From NCBI GenBank assembly GCA_030149365.1, contig JASBRP010000022.1, positions 50,324-114,323 on the forward strand: a stretch of DNA of 64,000 nt, given 5' to 3'. Below are positions 32,613 to 41,266 of the stretch, piece by piece. Origin of the DNA: Solimonas sp. Lineage in GTDB: Bacteria > Pseudomonadota > Gammaproteobacteria > Nevskiales > Nevskiaceae. The number at the start of each line of letters is the position of its first letter. Position 1 is the stretch's first letter. Under the pieces are notes generated by a model that had not been told where the DNA came from, ran no database searches, and worked only from the letters and a program-made list of their open reading frames with translations. Made by a program: the position numbers and the translations under genes.

Positions 32613-35171
32613 TCAGCGCCCGTAGCGCGCCTTGACCGTGGCCGGCAGGAACTCCGAATCCTTCATCGCCTCGCCGTACTTCGGTGGCGGGTCGTTGTCA
32701 TTGAGGCGGTTGGCGAAGTAGCGGCCGTCCTTGAGATCGTAGGTGAAGACCGGCGCGGTGTTGGCGAACTGCGCGTCGTAGAAGGCCAGCAGGTGGCCCT
32801 CCTGGAAGCGCCAGGGCCGGCCGTCACGGTCGTAGTTCTCCACCAGCACCACGTTCCAGCTGTCCTCGTCGACGTAGAACACGCGCTTGCCGAAGGTGTG
32901 CCGCTTGCCCTCTCGCTCCACCGCCTCGATCACCCAGACGCGGTGCAGCTCGTAGCGCATCACGTCCTGGCGCGGGTGGCCAGGGCGCAGCAGGTCCGCC
33001 GCCTTGACGCTGCCGTCCAGCAGGCGGTAACCGTTGTAGGGGATGTAGACCTCGCGCTTGCCGGTCAGCTTCCACACGTAGCGGTCGAAGGCGCCGTTGT
33101 ACATGTCCATCATGTCGACGAACATCAGGCCTTCCGCGCCCGGGAACGGCTGGTCGTAGCCCACCGGCGGCACGCGGAACATCTTGTTGATCTTGGGCGG
33201 CAGCACCCAGATGTTGCGCGGGTTCTCCACGGAATTTGCCGTCTCGTGTACCAGCACGAGGAAGTCCGTGTCGTTGCGCGAGCGGCCGAACCAGGTCAGG
33301 TAATAGAGCAACACATTGCTCTTGGACAGGTCCGCGGGTGCGCGCACGTTGCCGTAGCGGAAGGCCACGCGCTCGGTCTGCTTGAGCGTCTGCAACTGGC
33401 CGTTGCGCTGCACCACTGCCTGCGTCGATTGCATGTCCACCGAGTCGCTGCGATAGCGCGTGCGGTGGTTCCACATGACCTCGACGCCGGACTGCGGGCG
33501 CGGAAAGGGCACGCCCAGGCGCGCGCCTTCCAGCGCGTCGGAGCCCAGCAGTTTCGCCTTGCCGATGTTGGCCTTGGTGGCGTCGTAGATCGCCTGCGGG
33601 TAGGCCACGCTGCGGCGCGTCGGATACACCGGCATCTGGTAGCCCGGATACCGCGACAGCAGGGCCTGGTGGCTCGGCGTCAGGCGGTTGCGGTACTGGC
33701 TGGCATTGGCGGCGGTGATCGTGAACGACGGCTTGTCGCCGGCATAGGGATTGGGCAGGCGCGCACCAGGGCTGCCGCCCTTGGCCAGGCCGCCGGTCCA
33801 GGCCGGGATGGTGCCGTCGGCGCTGCCCGGACGGTCCGCACCGATCGGCGTATACGGCTCGCCACCGGACTCGGCCAGCGTGATGCTGGCTTGCTGCCCG
33901 GAGGACAGCGTGAAACTCTCGCCGCTCATGCGGCCGCTCATCTGGAAGCCGCCATCACCGCGCTGGCGCCGCTGCGCCGCTGCGGCCAGGGCTTGCTCGC
34001 GCGCCTGCCCGGATTCCAGGTAGCGCACCCACTCCGCCGCCAGCTTCTTGGCGGCCGCGAACTGCGCCGCCTCGCGGAACGCCTCCAGCGAACCCTCGAC
34101 ATCGGCCTGCTGGTAGCGGGCCATGCCCAGCGCCAGCAGCGTGTTGCCGTCCTTGCCGCCGCGCTGCACGGCCTTGTGCAGCGCATCGGCCGCGGCAGCG
34201 TATTCCTCCCGGTCCAGGCGTAGCTGGCCGAGCTGGCGGTACAGCGTCGCGTCGGGCTGCAGCTTCAGGGCCTGCTCCAGCGCCGCCATCGCCGGCACCG
34301 ATTCACGCGCGGCGATCCACAGCCCGGCCAGCAGCTTCCAGTTGGCGGCGTCGGGCTTGAGCAAGCCCTTCTGCATCCAGGACTGCAGCAGCGATCCGGC
34401 CTCGAAGGGAGCGCCGATCTGTGCGGTCAGCTGCACCAGGCGCAGGCGATCGTCGGGCTTGTCGAGGAAGCCCATGCGATTGGCCAGCTCCATCACCGCC
34501 TGCGCGCGCTCCTTGCTGCCGTAGCGGATCGTGGCGGCCGCCAGGCGCATCCAGTCGTCGCGCTGGCTGGGGTCGCGCTTGAGCAGCGCCTCCAGGATCG
34601 GCAGCGCCTCCTTCTCCTGCCCCGCTCCGAACAGCGCCGCCACCAGCGCGCGCTGCCAGCTCGGGTCCGGGTTCTTCACTGCCGCCAGGCCCTTCTGCAG
34701 CAGCGGCACGGCATCGCGGAAACGCTTCTGCTCGACGTAGGCCGCACCCAGTGCCACCAGCGTTTCCGGCGCGGCATTGCCGGCCTTCACCTGCGCCTCG
34801 AGCTGCGGCAGCACACGCTTGAAATCGCCGCCAGCCAGGTAGAGCTGCGACAGGTCGCGCTTCATCTGATCCGCGGCGATGCCCGAGAGCGCCTTGGTGG
34901 CCAACGCCTGCTCCAGGTACTTGGAGGCCTGCGCGAAGTCCTTCTTCGCCACCGCCTGCGCCGCCAGCTCGCGCAGCAGCAGCGCCTTGGCGTAGGGATC
35001 GGTGGTGGTCTGCAACTGCTGCTGGGCACTCTTGGGCGGCGCCGCCTGCGGCACGCTGTCCAGTTCCTTGACTTCGCTGCGGTACTGGTCGGCCGATGCC
35101 GAGCACGAGAGCGCCAGGAGCACCAGCCCCACGATTCCCGATTCCCGATTCCCGATTCCCGGCTTTTTCAT
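32613..35171 (-). CDS. TPR - DUF1329 fusion protein
   Basis: This 852-residue exported protein fuses about nine tetratricopeptide-like repeats (residues about 55-395) to a complete DUF1329 domain (about 430-850, with WNHRTRYR, VGYDQPFPGAEGLMF, YELHRVWVIEA and RVFYVDEDSW). It is the last gene of a TonB2/ExbB/ExbD cluster. In known TonB2 systems a TPR protein sits here; the DUF1329 fusion is unusual. The ATG overlaps the tonB stop by 4 bp. The n-region of the signal peptide (KKPGIGNRESG) is written by a 7-bp tandem repeat, and the hydrophobic core is LVLLALSCSASA. It probably couples energy to outer-membrane uptake or transfer of a hydrophobic substrate (inferred). Confidence 0.9.
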   Translation of the reverse strand: MKKPGIGNRESGIVGLVLLALSCSASADQYRSEVKELDSVPQAAPPKSAQQQLQTTTDPYAKALLLRELAAQAVAKKDFAQASKYLEQALATKALSGIAADQMKRDLSQLYLAGGDFKRVLPQLEAQVKAGNAAPETLVALGAAYVEQKRFRDAVPLLQKGLAAVKNPDPSWQRALVAALFGAGQEKEALPILEALLKRDPSQRDDWMRLAAATIRYGSKERAQAVMELANRMGFLDKPDDRLRLVQLTAQIGAPFEAGSLLQSWMQKGLLKPDAANWKLLAGLWIAARESVPAMAALEQALKLQPDATLYRQLGQLRLDREEYAAAADALHKAVQRGGKDGNTLLALGMARYQQADVEGSLEAFREAAQFAAAKKLAAEWVRYLESGQAREQALAAAAQRRQRGDGGFQMSGRMSGESFTLSSGQQASITLAESGGEPYTPIGADRPGSADGTIPAWTGGLAKGGSPGARLPNPYAGDKPSFTITAANASQYRNRLTPSHQALLSRYPGYQMPVYPTRRSVAYPQAIYDATKANIGKAKLLGSDALEGARLGVPFPRPQSGVEVMWNHRTRYRSDSVDMQSTQAVVQRNGQLQTLKQTERVAFRYGNVRAPADLSKSNVLLYYLTWFGRSRNDTDFLVLVHETANSVENPRNIWVLPPKINKMFRVPPVGYDQPFPGAEGLMFVDMMDMYNGAFDRYVWKLTGKREVYIPYNGYRLLDGSVKAADLLRPGHPRQDVMRYELHRVWVIEAVEREGKRHTFGKRVFYVDEDSWNVVLVENYDRDGRPWRFQEGHLLAFYDAQFANTAPVFTYDLKDGRYFANRLNDNDPPPKYGEAMKDSEFLPATVKARYGR
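35133..35160. repeat. Tandem repeat of four 7-bp units
   Basis: Four exact copies of GATTCCC lie inside the signal-peptide codons of the TPR-DUF1329 gene. As 7 is not a multiple of 3, gain or loss of one unit would shift the frame right after the start. Confidence 0.95.
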
Positions 35172-35878
35172 TGCTGCCAGTTGTAGATGCAGTCTTCAGG
35201 CAGCATGTCGACACGCTGCTTGACCGTGCGCGCCTTGCCCGTGGACTGGTAGATCCAGTTGCCGACGCTCTCGATGGCCGCCACCTCGAACACGCCGCGC
35301 GGATCGGCATCGACCAGCTTGACCTCGCTGACACGGCCGTTGGGCATCACCGTGAACACCACTTCCACCCAGCCACGGATGCCCTGCTTGCAGGCCCACT
35401 CCGGCATCTGCGGACGCGCCGTGGACAGCGGGATCAGCGCCTTGCCCTTGAAGCCCTCGCCCTTGCCGATACCACCGCCGCCCCCACCGGAACCGGTGCC
35501 GCCGCCGCGCCCGGCAAAGCCGCCGAACAGGCCGCTGCCATTGAGGCTGGAGCCGCCGAGGCCCAGGCTGGAGGTATTGATCGCGGGAATCTTGATCGGC
35601 CCCGCATCCACCGGCGCCGAGGCCGGGAAGCTCATCGTCGGCAGGTCGGGGCGCGCCAGCGACGGCGGCGCGGCGGGTGGCGGTGGCGGCTCGTCAGCGG
35701 CGGCCTCCAGGTCCTGCGGCGAAGCCTCGTCGGGCTGAACCTCGACCATCTCCACCGCCTCGACCACGGTCACGGCCTCCACGGCATGGCGCTCGGAAGG
35801 CCGGATCATCCATTGCATCAGCCAGAACAGGCCGAACACGATGACCAGGCCCAGCAGCAGGGAGGCAAGCAGGCGCAT
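35168..35878 (-). CDS. TonB-family energy transducer
   Basis: This 236-residue protein has an N-terminal membrane anchor (about residues 5-22), a Pro/Glu-rich linker (DEPPPPPAAPP), a Gly-rich stretch (about 105-140) and a C-terminal TonB domain. That domain carries PEWACKQGIRGWVEVVFTVM, NGRVSEVKLVDADPRGVFEVAAI and a final CIYNWQQ. It transmits proton-motive force from ExbB/ExbD to outer-membrane partners. It lies 6 bp after exbD and overlaps the next gene by 4 bp, in the tonB2 order. Confidence 0.92.
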   Translation of the reverse strand: MRLLASLLLGLVIVFGLFWLMQWMIRPSERHAVEAVTVVEAVEMVEVQPDEASPQDLEAAADEPPPPPAAPPSLARPDLPTMSFPASAPVDAGPIKIPAINTSSLGLGGSSLNGSGLFGGFAGRGGGTGSGGGGGGIGKGEGFKGKALIPLSTARPQMPEWACKQGIRGWVEVVFTVMPNGRVSEVKLVDADPRGVFEVAAIESVGNWIYQSTGKARTVKQRVDMLPEDCIYNWQQ

Positions 35879-35884
35879 GGGCGA

Positions 35885-36295
35885 TCAGCGGATCGGCTGT
35901 GCCGCGACGGAAACATCCTTGACGCCCGCCAGGCGCGCCTGGTCCATCGCCTCCACCATCAACCCGGCGCGCGCGTCCTTGTCGGCCTGGATGATGACGC
36001 CGGCCTGCGGGTTGGCGGCACGCATGCGGCCGATCACGGCGCGCAGCGCGCGGATGTCCACCTGCTGCTTGTCCACCCAGACTTCGCCGCGCGGAGAGAT
36101 CGCCACGATGATGTTGTTGCGCTCCTCGCGCACCGCGGTCTGCGCCGTGGGCCGGTTGATCTGGATGCCCGCCTGCGTCACGAAGGTGTTGGTGATGATG
36201 AAGAAGATCAGCAGGTTGAGGACGAAGTCCAGCATCGGCGCCAGGTCGATGCCGGTGTGTTCTTCGGTGGGAGTGCTGTGACGGCTGAAACGCAT
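35885..36295 (-). CDS. exbD: ExbD/TolR-family biopolymer transport protein
   Basis: This 136-residue protein has one membrane helix near residues 21-42 (IDLAPMLDFVLNLLIFFIIT) carrying the essential membrane Asp in the ExbD/TolR position, and a periplasmic domain after it. It forms the proton channel with ExbB. It is spaced 9 bp from the ExbB gene upstream and 6 bp from tonB downstream, within the same transcription unit. Confidence 0.92.
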   Translation of the reverse strand: MRFSRHSTPTEEHTGIDLAPMLDFVLNLLIFFIITNTFVTQAGIQINRPTAQTAVREERNNIIVAISPRGEVWVDKQQVDIRALRAVIGRMRAANPQAGVIIQADKDARAGLMVEAMDQARLAGVKDVSVAAQPIR

Positions 36296-36304
36296 GTCGT
36301 CCCC

Positions 36305-36841
36305 TCAGTATTTCAGTGCATCGGCGAACAGCTCGGTTTCAACCCGGCTGATCGTCTGGAAGCGTCCGATGAAGAAGATGCCGCTGAGGCTGACGGCCAG
36401 GCCGGCCAGCGTCGCGATCATGGCGTGGGAAACGCCGTCGGACATGGCGCGAGCGTCTGCATAGCCCAGCGCGGACATGGAATCGAAGACCTCGAGCATG
36501 CCGGTGACGGTACCGAGCAGCCCCAGCAGCGGCGCCAGCGGCACGATCACGCGGATCAGGGGCTGGCTGCCGACCAGGCGCGCGTTGGCGCGCGCGATCA
36601 GCATGCGGCGGATCTGCCGCGCATGCCAGGATTTGTGCTCCGGCCGCTGCTCCCAGGCCTGGGCCATGGCCTCGCGCTCGCGACGGAAGCCGATGCGGAA
36701 GTACCACCAGCGCTCCACGATCAGCGTCCACATGACCAGGCCCGACAGGAAGATCCAGGGCAATACCCAGCCTCCCGCCTCGACGAAGGCGTCGACCGAC
36801 TCGAACGGCCCGAGCAGGCCGTAGAGCAGGTTCTCAAGCAC
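36305..36841 (-). CDS. exbB: ExbB/TolQ/MotA-family proton channel protein (short)
   Basis: This 178-residue protein has three membrane helices (about 20-40, 100-120 and 145-165) and the family core LAPLLGLLGTVTGMLEVF followed by SHAMIATLAGLAVSLSG. It is the canonical-size ExbB that pairs with ExbD. It overlaps the longer TtpC-like gene by 8 bp. Confidence 0.92.
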   Translation of the reverse strand: MLENLLYGLLGPFESVDAFVEAGGWVLPWIFLSGLVMWTLIVERWWYFRIGFRREREAMAQAWEQRPEHKSWHARQIRRMLIARANARLVGSQPLIRVIVPLAPLLGLLGTVTGMLEVFDSMSALGYADARAMSDGVSHAMIATLAGLAVSLSGIFFIGRFQTISRVETELFADALKY

Positions 36842-38186
36842 GCGTCTGCTCCAGGCGCTCGGCCAGCAGGCCGGTGGCCTGCTCGTCGAGGATCTGGGTG
36901 ATGGCGCGCGAGCGCGCCGCCAGTAGGCTGTTGATGAACAGCAACGGCACGGCGATGCCCAGGCCCAGCACGGTGGCGATCATGGCCTGCGAGATGCCCT
37001 CGGCCATCAGGCGCGGATCGCCGGCACCCTGCTCGGTGATGACCTGGAAGGTGATGATCATGCCCACCACGGTGCCGATCAGGCCCAGCAGCGGGCCAGC
37101 CGCCACCGCCAGCCGCAGGAAGGCCTGGAAGCGCTCCAGCTTGGGCACCTCGCGCAGCACCGCCTCGGACAGGCGCAGCTCGATCACCTCGGCATCCTCG
37201 GCGACGGTGGCCGGGTTGCCCTTGAAGGTGGCCAGCACGCGGCCCAGCGGATTGTCGTCGGAGGGCTGCGAGACATTGGCCAGCTGGCGGCGCACAGCGC
37301 CGTCGGTGCGCAGCAGCCAGACCAGCTGCCAGATCGCCAGCACCGCGCCGACCACGCCGATCGCGATGATGATGTAGCCGACCTCGCCGCCCATGTGGAT
37401 GCGCTCCATCAGCGTGGGACGCAACGCCTCCTGGGCCAGCAGCGTACCGCCGGTGGGGTCGACCAGGATCGGCGCACGGCCCTCGGCCCCGGCGAAGTCG
37501 CGGGCCATCGAGCGGAACTTGCGCTCCGGCTGGCGCGCCCGCTGCAGCAGCTGGCTGGAACCCGGCTGCGGCACCAGGTATTCACCGTCGTGGAAGCTGG
37601 TGAAGGCGCCGATGCGCGTCACGTCCATCTTGCTGGCCGTGCCGGCCGTGTCCACCACCTCGGCCTGGAAATGCGCCGCGCGGCCGTTCTCGGTCATCTC
37701 CTGCTGCAGGGTGAACCACAGCTTCTCGATGTCCGCCTGCACCGGCATGGCGTTGTCGGCGGTGAGCGTGTCGAGGAATTCCAGGCGCTCCGGAAACTGG
37801 GCACTGATGGCCGAGTTGGCGGCATGGGCGCGGAAATCCGCCGCGGCCTGGCGCACGGCGGCGGCCACCTGCGTGTAGTCGCCGGCGCGCGTCTTGAACT
37901 GCTCCTTGAGCTCGGCGATCTGCTTCTGGTTGGCCTCGTAGCGCGAACGGACGGCGTCGGACTTGGCCTTGACCGCGGCATGCTCGGCCTCGGCCTTCTG
38001 CAGCATCTCGGCCTGGGCGTTGCGGTCGCGCAGGAAGCGCGCCTCGCGCTCCTGGTTGAGCTTGGCGCTGGCAGCGCTGTCCTGGCGGATGCGGCTGAGC
38101 AGGTCGTCCATGCCCTTGGCCTGGGTCTGCGCCAGGGCCATGCCGGGCAGCAGGGCGAGAACGAGAAGGAAGTTGCGGGCGCTCAC
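36834..38186 (-). CDS. TtpC-like long ExbB (TonB2 system)
   Basis: This 450-residue protein has a signal peptide (FLLVLALLPGMALA), a long periplasmic coiled-coil region (about 25-130), and a C-terminal MotA/TolQ/ExbB domain with three membrane segments. The domain includes GPLLGLIGTVVGMIITFQV and MIATVLGLGIAVPLLF. This layout matches TtpC, which is required with ExbB2/ExbD2/TonB2 in Vibrio. It overlaps DUF3450 by 4 bp and the short exbB by 8 bp, so the stoichiometry is probably set by coupling. Confidence 0.9.
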   Translation of the reverse strand: MSARNFLLVLALLPGMALAQTQAKGMDDLLSRIRQDSAASAKLNQEREARFLRDRNAQAEMLQKAEAEHAAVKAKSDAVRSRYEANQKQIAELKEQFKTRAGDYTQVAAAVRQAAADFRAHAANSAISAQFPERLEFLDTLTADNAMPVQADIEKLWFTLQQEMTENGRAAHFQAEVVDTAGTASKMDVTRIGAFTSFHDGEYLVPQPGSSQLLQRARQPERKFRSMARDFAGAEGRAPILVDPTGGTLLAQEALRPTLMERIHMGGEVGYIIIAIGVVGAVLAIWQLVWLLRTDGAVRRQLANVSQPSDDNPLGRVLATFKGNPATVAEDAEVIELRLSEAVLREVPKLERFQAFLRLAVAAGPLLGLIGTVVGMIITFQVITEQGAGDPRLMAEGISQAMIATVLGLGIAVPLLFINSLLAARSRAITQILDEQATGLLAERLEQTRA

Positions 38187-38938
38187 TTGGCGGCTCCAGC
38201 GGCGGCCACCGGCATCGGCAGCGTCAACAGGTCGGGGGCGGCGGTCTCACGTGCAATCTTCATCGCCAGGCGCAGTTCCTTGACGTACTTTCGCGGGATC
38301 GGCTCCCACTTGCCGGTGCCGGCGTTCCAGCCCCAGGCATCGGCGCCGTCCAGCGCCACCGCGAACATCGTGCTGCGGCCCACGCGCAGGATGTCCACCA
38401 TGCGCTCCTCCACCTGCCCGCGCTCGGCACCCAGGCCACGCCCGTAGTCGGCCTCGATCTGGTAGGCCTCCAGCACGCGACGGAATTTCTCCGCGGTCGC
38501 GGTGCTGCTGTCGGTCATCATGCGGCGCAGGTTGGCGATGCGCTCCTTGCGCTCGTCCTGCAGGAACGGCAGGTCCAGCGCGATGAACTTCTCCAGCGAA
38601 TCGAGCATACGAAGCATCAGCGGCATCATGTCGCCGCCGGCGCGGTCCAGGTCTGCCAGCTGGCGCTGCAGGCTCTGCTTCTCGGCCTCCTGCGCCGCCA
38701 GCAGCGGCTCGATCTGGTTGGCGTAGACGCGCAGCTGCTGCGCCTGCCAAGTGGCCGCGCGGTAGCGCTCCAGCATCGCGCGCGCCTGGTCGTCGGACTG
38801 GTTGACCCGCTCCTGCGAAGCGGCGCTGGCCTTGCCGGCCTGCACGGTGGCGTCGATCGCCCGCGATACCGGATCGGTCTGCGCTACGGCAGTCGCAGCG
38901 AGCATTGCGGCGCTCGCCGCCAAGAAAATCTTCTTCAT
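38183..38938 (-). CDS. DUF3450 periplasmic coiled-coil protein
   Basis: This 251-residue protein has a cleaved signal peptide (MKKIFLAASAAMLAATAVA), two long helical segments rich in Gln/Glu/Lys (about 30-125), and a short beta region with FAVALDGADAWGWNAGTG. DUF3450 genes accompany TtpC/ExbB clusters, where the protein is thought to help assembly. A good SD (AAGGAA) lies 6 nt before ATG 38938, and the hydrolase gene stops 24 bp upstream. Confidence 0.88.
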   Translation of the reverse strand: MKKIFLAASAAMLAATAVAQTDPVSRAIDATVQAGKASAASQERVNQSDDQARAMLERYRAATWQAQQLRVYANQIEPLLAAQEAEKQSLQRQLADLDRAGGDMMPLMLRMLDSLEKFIALDLPFLQDERKERIANLRRMMTDSSTATAEKFRRVLEAYQIEADYGRGLGAERGQVEERMVDILRVGRSTMFAVALDGADAWGWNAGTGKWEPIPRKYVKELRLAMKIARETAAPDLLTLPMPVAAAGAAK

Positions 38939-38962
38939 GATGTTCCTTGAAAAAAATACCGC

Positions 38963-39760
38963 TTAACGCGGGGCCTGCTGGCCGCGCGCGGCCCGCTGCT
39001 CCAGCGGCCGCAGCCAGCCACAGATGCCGTGGATCATCTCCTCGGTCTCTTCGTCGTCGATCACCCAATGCCCTCGCTCCGGGTAATGACGATGCGTCGC
39101 CTGCGGATACAGGCCCGCCACCTTGCGTACCGCAAAGGCCGGCGTCAACCGATCGGCGCCGCAACTCACCACATATACAGGACAACGCACCGCATCTGCA
39201 TCGACCGAGGTCGTTTTTCCCCAATCCGCCCACCACAGGCCGATTTCATACGCCACCCGCCCGGACTCATGCACCATCCGTTCGTAGCAGATCTTCTGGC
39301 GCTCCGGCGACAGGCCGTTGTAGACGTAGGCCGCCGCCGCCTCGCGGCTGAACTTGTAGGGCCGGCGCCAGAAGCCCCAGCGGGCCAGCACGCGGCTGAA
39401 GGGGGCAAGATTGGCCAGCCCTGCGGCGTTGATCCCCCAGGGTGCCGCAGGGGTCAGCAGCACCACGGCGAAGACCGGGATGCGCGCCGCCAGCTGCTGC
39501 GCCAGCAGGCCGCCCATGGAATGGCCGATCAGGATCGGCGGCGTGGGAAAGTCCTGCTCACGGATGTACTGCTCGAGGTAATCCAGATATTCCCGCAGGC
39601 TGCGGTTGTCCACGCGCAGGGGCTGGTCGGCGGTCGGCTCATGGGCCGGCAGCGTCGGTGCGTGGCAGCGGTAGCCACGCGGCTCCATCAGTTCCCGCAC
39701 CCGCTTCCAGTCGCCTCCGGTGCACCACATGCCATGGATCAGCACGACCGGCGTGTTCAT
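38963..39760 (-). CDS. Alpha/beta-hydrolase (lipase/esterase-like)
   Basis: This is a 265-residue cytoplasmic alpha/beta hydrolase. It has an oxyanion-hole HGMW near residue 9, nucleophile Ser81 in GHSMGG, an Asp in CGADRLTP and a His in ERGHWVID near the C-terminus. The lid region (about 115-160) is Trp/Tyr/Arg-rich. The substrate is unknown and could be a lipid ester or thioester. The next gene on the strand, DUF3450, starts 24 bp after its stop, so it likely leads the TonB2 operon. Confidence 0.85.
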   Translation of the reverse strand: MNTPVVLIHGMWCTGGDWKRVRELMEPRGYRCHAPTLPAHEPTADQPLRVDNRSLREYLDYLEQYIREQDFPTPPILIGHSMGGLLAQQLAARIPVFAVVLLTPAAPWGINAAGLANLAPFSRVLARWGFWRRPYKFSREAAAAYVYNGLSPERQKICYERMVHESGRVAYEIGLWWADWGKTTSVDADAVRCPVYVVSCGADRLTPAFAVRKVAGLYPQATHRHYPERGHWVIDDEETEEMIHGICGWLRPLEQRAARGQQAPR

Positions 39761-39851
39761 CTGTTCTTATTACCCAAGATGCCTTCCTCCAGGCTCTTCA
39801 GACGCGTAATCTAGCATGCAAAATTCCCCAGAAATTCATGAGGATTCGCCC

Positions 39852-40220
39852 ATGTCCGGACACTCTCCCGCCTTTCTCGCCCTGATCCAGGACGCTCGTA
39901 CCCGCGTGCGCGAAGTGAACGCCCGCGACATGCCGCGCATCCTCTCCGAGCAGCCCGCCGCCCGTCTCATAGACGTGCGCGAAGAGAGCGAGTTCGCCGC
40001 CGGACATGTCGAAGGGGCGGAATGGCTCGGCAAGGGCGTGATCGAGCGCGACATCGAGACCAAGCACCCGGACCGCAGCGAGCCCTTGTACCTGTACTGC
40101 GGCAGCGGCTACCGCTCGGTGATCGCGGCCGACAACCTGCAGAAGATGGGCTATAGCCAGGTGTATTCGGTGGACGGCGGCTGGCGCGACCTCAAGGGCC
40201 TGTTCCCGATCGAGGCCTGA
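39852..40220 (+). CDS. Single-domain rhodanese-like sulfurtransferase
   Basis: This 122-residue protein is one rhodanese domain with LIDVREESEFAAGHVEGA and the active-site loop YCGSGYRS (Cys83). It is cytoplasmic with no signal peptide. The start ATG 39852 is preceded by GAGGA at the right distance. An earlier in-frame ATG at 39816 has no SD and overlaps a TAGCAT promoter-like box at 39812-39817. Such proteins carry persulfide sulfur for thiolation or stress reactions; the partner is unknown. Confidence 0.9.
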   Translation: MSGHSPAFLALIQDARTRVREVNARDMPRILSEQPAARLIDVREESEFAAGHVEGAEWLGKGVIERDIETKHPDRSEPLYLYCGSGYRSVIAADNLQKMGYSQVYSVDGGWRDLKGLFPIEA

Positions 40221-40225
40221 TCGAA

Positions 40226-40240
40226 CGGGGATTCTCCCCG
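40226..40240. terminator. Weak stem-loop between convergent genes
   Basis: CGGGGA-TTC-TCCCCG lies in the 31-bp gap between the converging rhodanese and epmA genes. The 6-bp stem and lack of a T-tract make it a weak candidate. Confidence 0.35.
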
Positions 40241-40251
40241 GCAACCGCTTC

Positions 40252-41211
40252 TCAGGCCCTGCCGCTGTCGAAGGCCAGGACCTCGGCCAGCGAGCCCTTG
40301 CCCAGCAGCAGCATCAACAGCCGGTCCAGCCCCAGCGCCACGCCGGCGCAGGCTGGCAGGCCCTCGGCCAGGGCGGCGACCAGGTTCTGGTCGTAGGGCG
40401 GCACATCCCGCCCCTGCTCCTGCCGCCAGCGCTGCTCCGCCTCGAAACGCTGCCGCTGCTCGTCCGCGTCGCCCAGCTCGTGATAGCCGTTGGCCAGCTC
40501 GATGCCGCGCCAGAACAGCTCGAAGCGCTCGGCCACCGGCAGATCGTCATGGCGGATGCGCGCCAGCGCTGCCTGCGACGCCGGGAAGTCATGGAGGAAG
40601 CAGGGTGACTCCAGGCCCAGCCGCGGGCCCACGGCCAGCGACATGGCCACGTCCAGCCAGATGTCACGGTCCGGCCCGCCGAGATCGCCGGTGTCGTGCC
40701 CGGCACGGCCCAGCGCCGCGCGGATGTCGGCGATGTCGGCGGTGAGAGGATCCAGGTCCAGGTGCAGCCGGAAGGCCTCGCGGTAGCTCAGCTTGTCCAA
40801 CGCCCCTGCCAGCGGCCGACCCAGCGCCGTCGCCAGGGCGGTTACCAATTCGGCCACCTCCCGCATCAGGTCGTGATGGTCGAAGCCCGGCCGGTACCAC
40901 TCCAGCAGGGTGAATTCGGGGTTGTGATGGCGCCCGGACTCCTCGCGGCGGAACACGCGGCAGACCTGCCAGATCGGCCCGCTACCGGCACAGAGCAGCC
41001 GCTTCATCGCGAACTCCGGCGAGGTCTGCAGCCAGCGGCCGTCCTCGGTGCGGAAGCTGTCGATATGCCGGTCCACCGTCGCATGCGCCGACAGCAGCGG
41101 GGTCTCCACCTCCAGCACCCCGCGCGAATTGAAGAACGCGCGCAGGGCCGACAGCAGCACGGCACGGGCGCGCAGGGTCGGCAGGTCGGCGGAGGGTTTC
41201 CAGTCGGTCAT
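40252..41211 (-). CDS. epmA: EF-P-(R)-beta-lysine ligase
   Basis: This 319-residue class II lysyl-tRNA synthetase paralogue (PoxA/GenX) lacks the tRNA anticodon-binding domain. It ligates (R)-beta-lysine to Lys34 of EF-P. It shows motif 1 (FFNSRGVLEVETPLL), motif 2 (VFRREESGRHHNPEFTLLEWYRP) and motif 3 (GVALGLDRLLMLLLG). It lies 55 bp from efp in the same orientation with a terminator hairpin between them, and the third pathway gene, epmB, is on the other side of efp. Confidence 0.95.
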   Translation of the reverse strand: MTDWKPSADLPTLRARAVLLSALRAFFNSRGVLEVETPLLSAHATVDRHIDSFRTEDGRWLQTSPEFAMKRLLCAGSGPIWQVCRVFRREESGRHHNPEFTLLEWYRPGFDHHDLMREVAELVTALATALGRPLAGALDKLSYREAFRLHLDLDPLTADIADIRAALGRAGHDTGDLGGPDRDIWLDVAMSLAVGPRLGLESPCFLHDFPASQAALARIRHDDLPVAERFELFWRGIELANGYHELGDADEQRQRFEAEQRWRQEQGRDVPPYDQNLVAALAEGLPACAGVALGLDRLLMLLLGKGSLAEVLAFDSGRA

Positions 41212-41224
41212 GGGCTTCAGAAAG

Positions 41225-41252
41225 CATGAAGCCGCCCGAAGGCGGCTTCATG
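41225..41252 (-). terminator. Terminator of efp
   Basis: A perfect 12-bp stem (CATGAAGCCGCC and complement) with a CGAA/TTCG tetraloop lies 14 bp past the efp stop. On the minus strand GCTTTCT follows. Confidence 0.85.
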
Positions 41253-41266
41253 GGAACGGTGACGGC

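Noticed and set aside
35133..35160. Short tandem repeat as a CRISPR start
   Set aside because: Units are 7 bp without spacers; no array, cas gene or leader is present.
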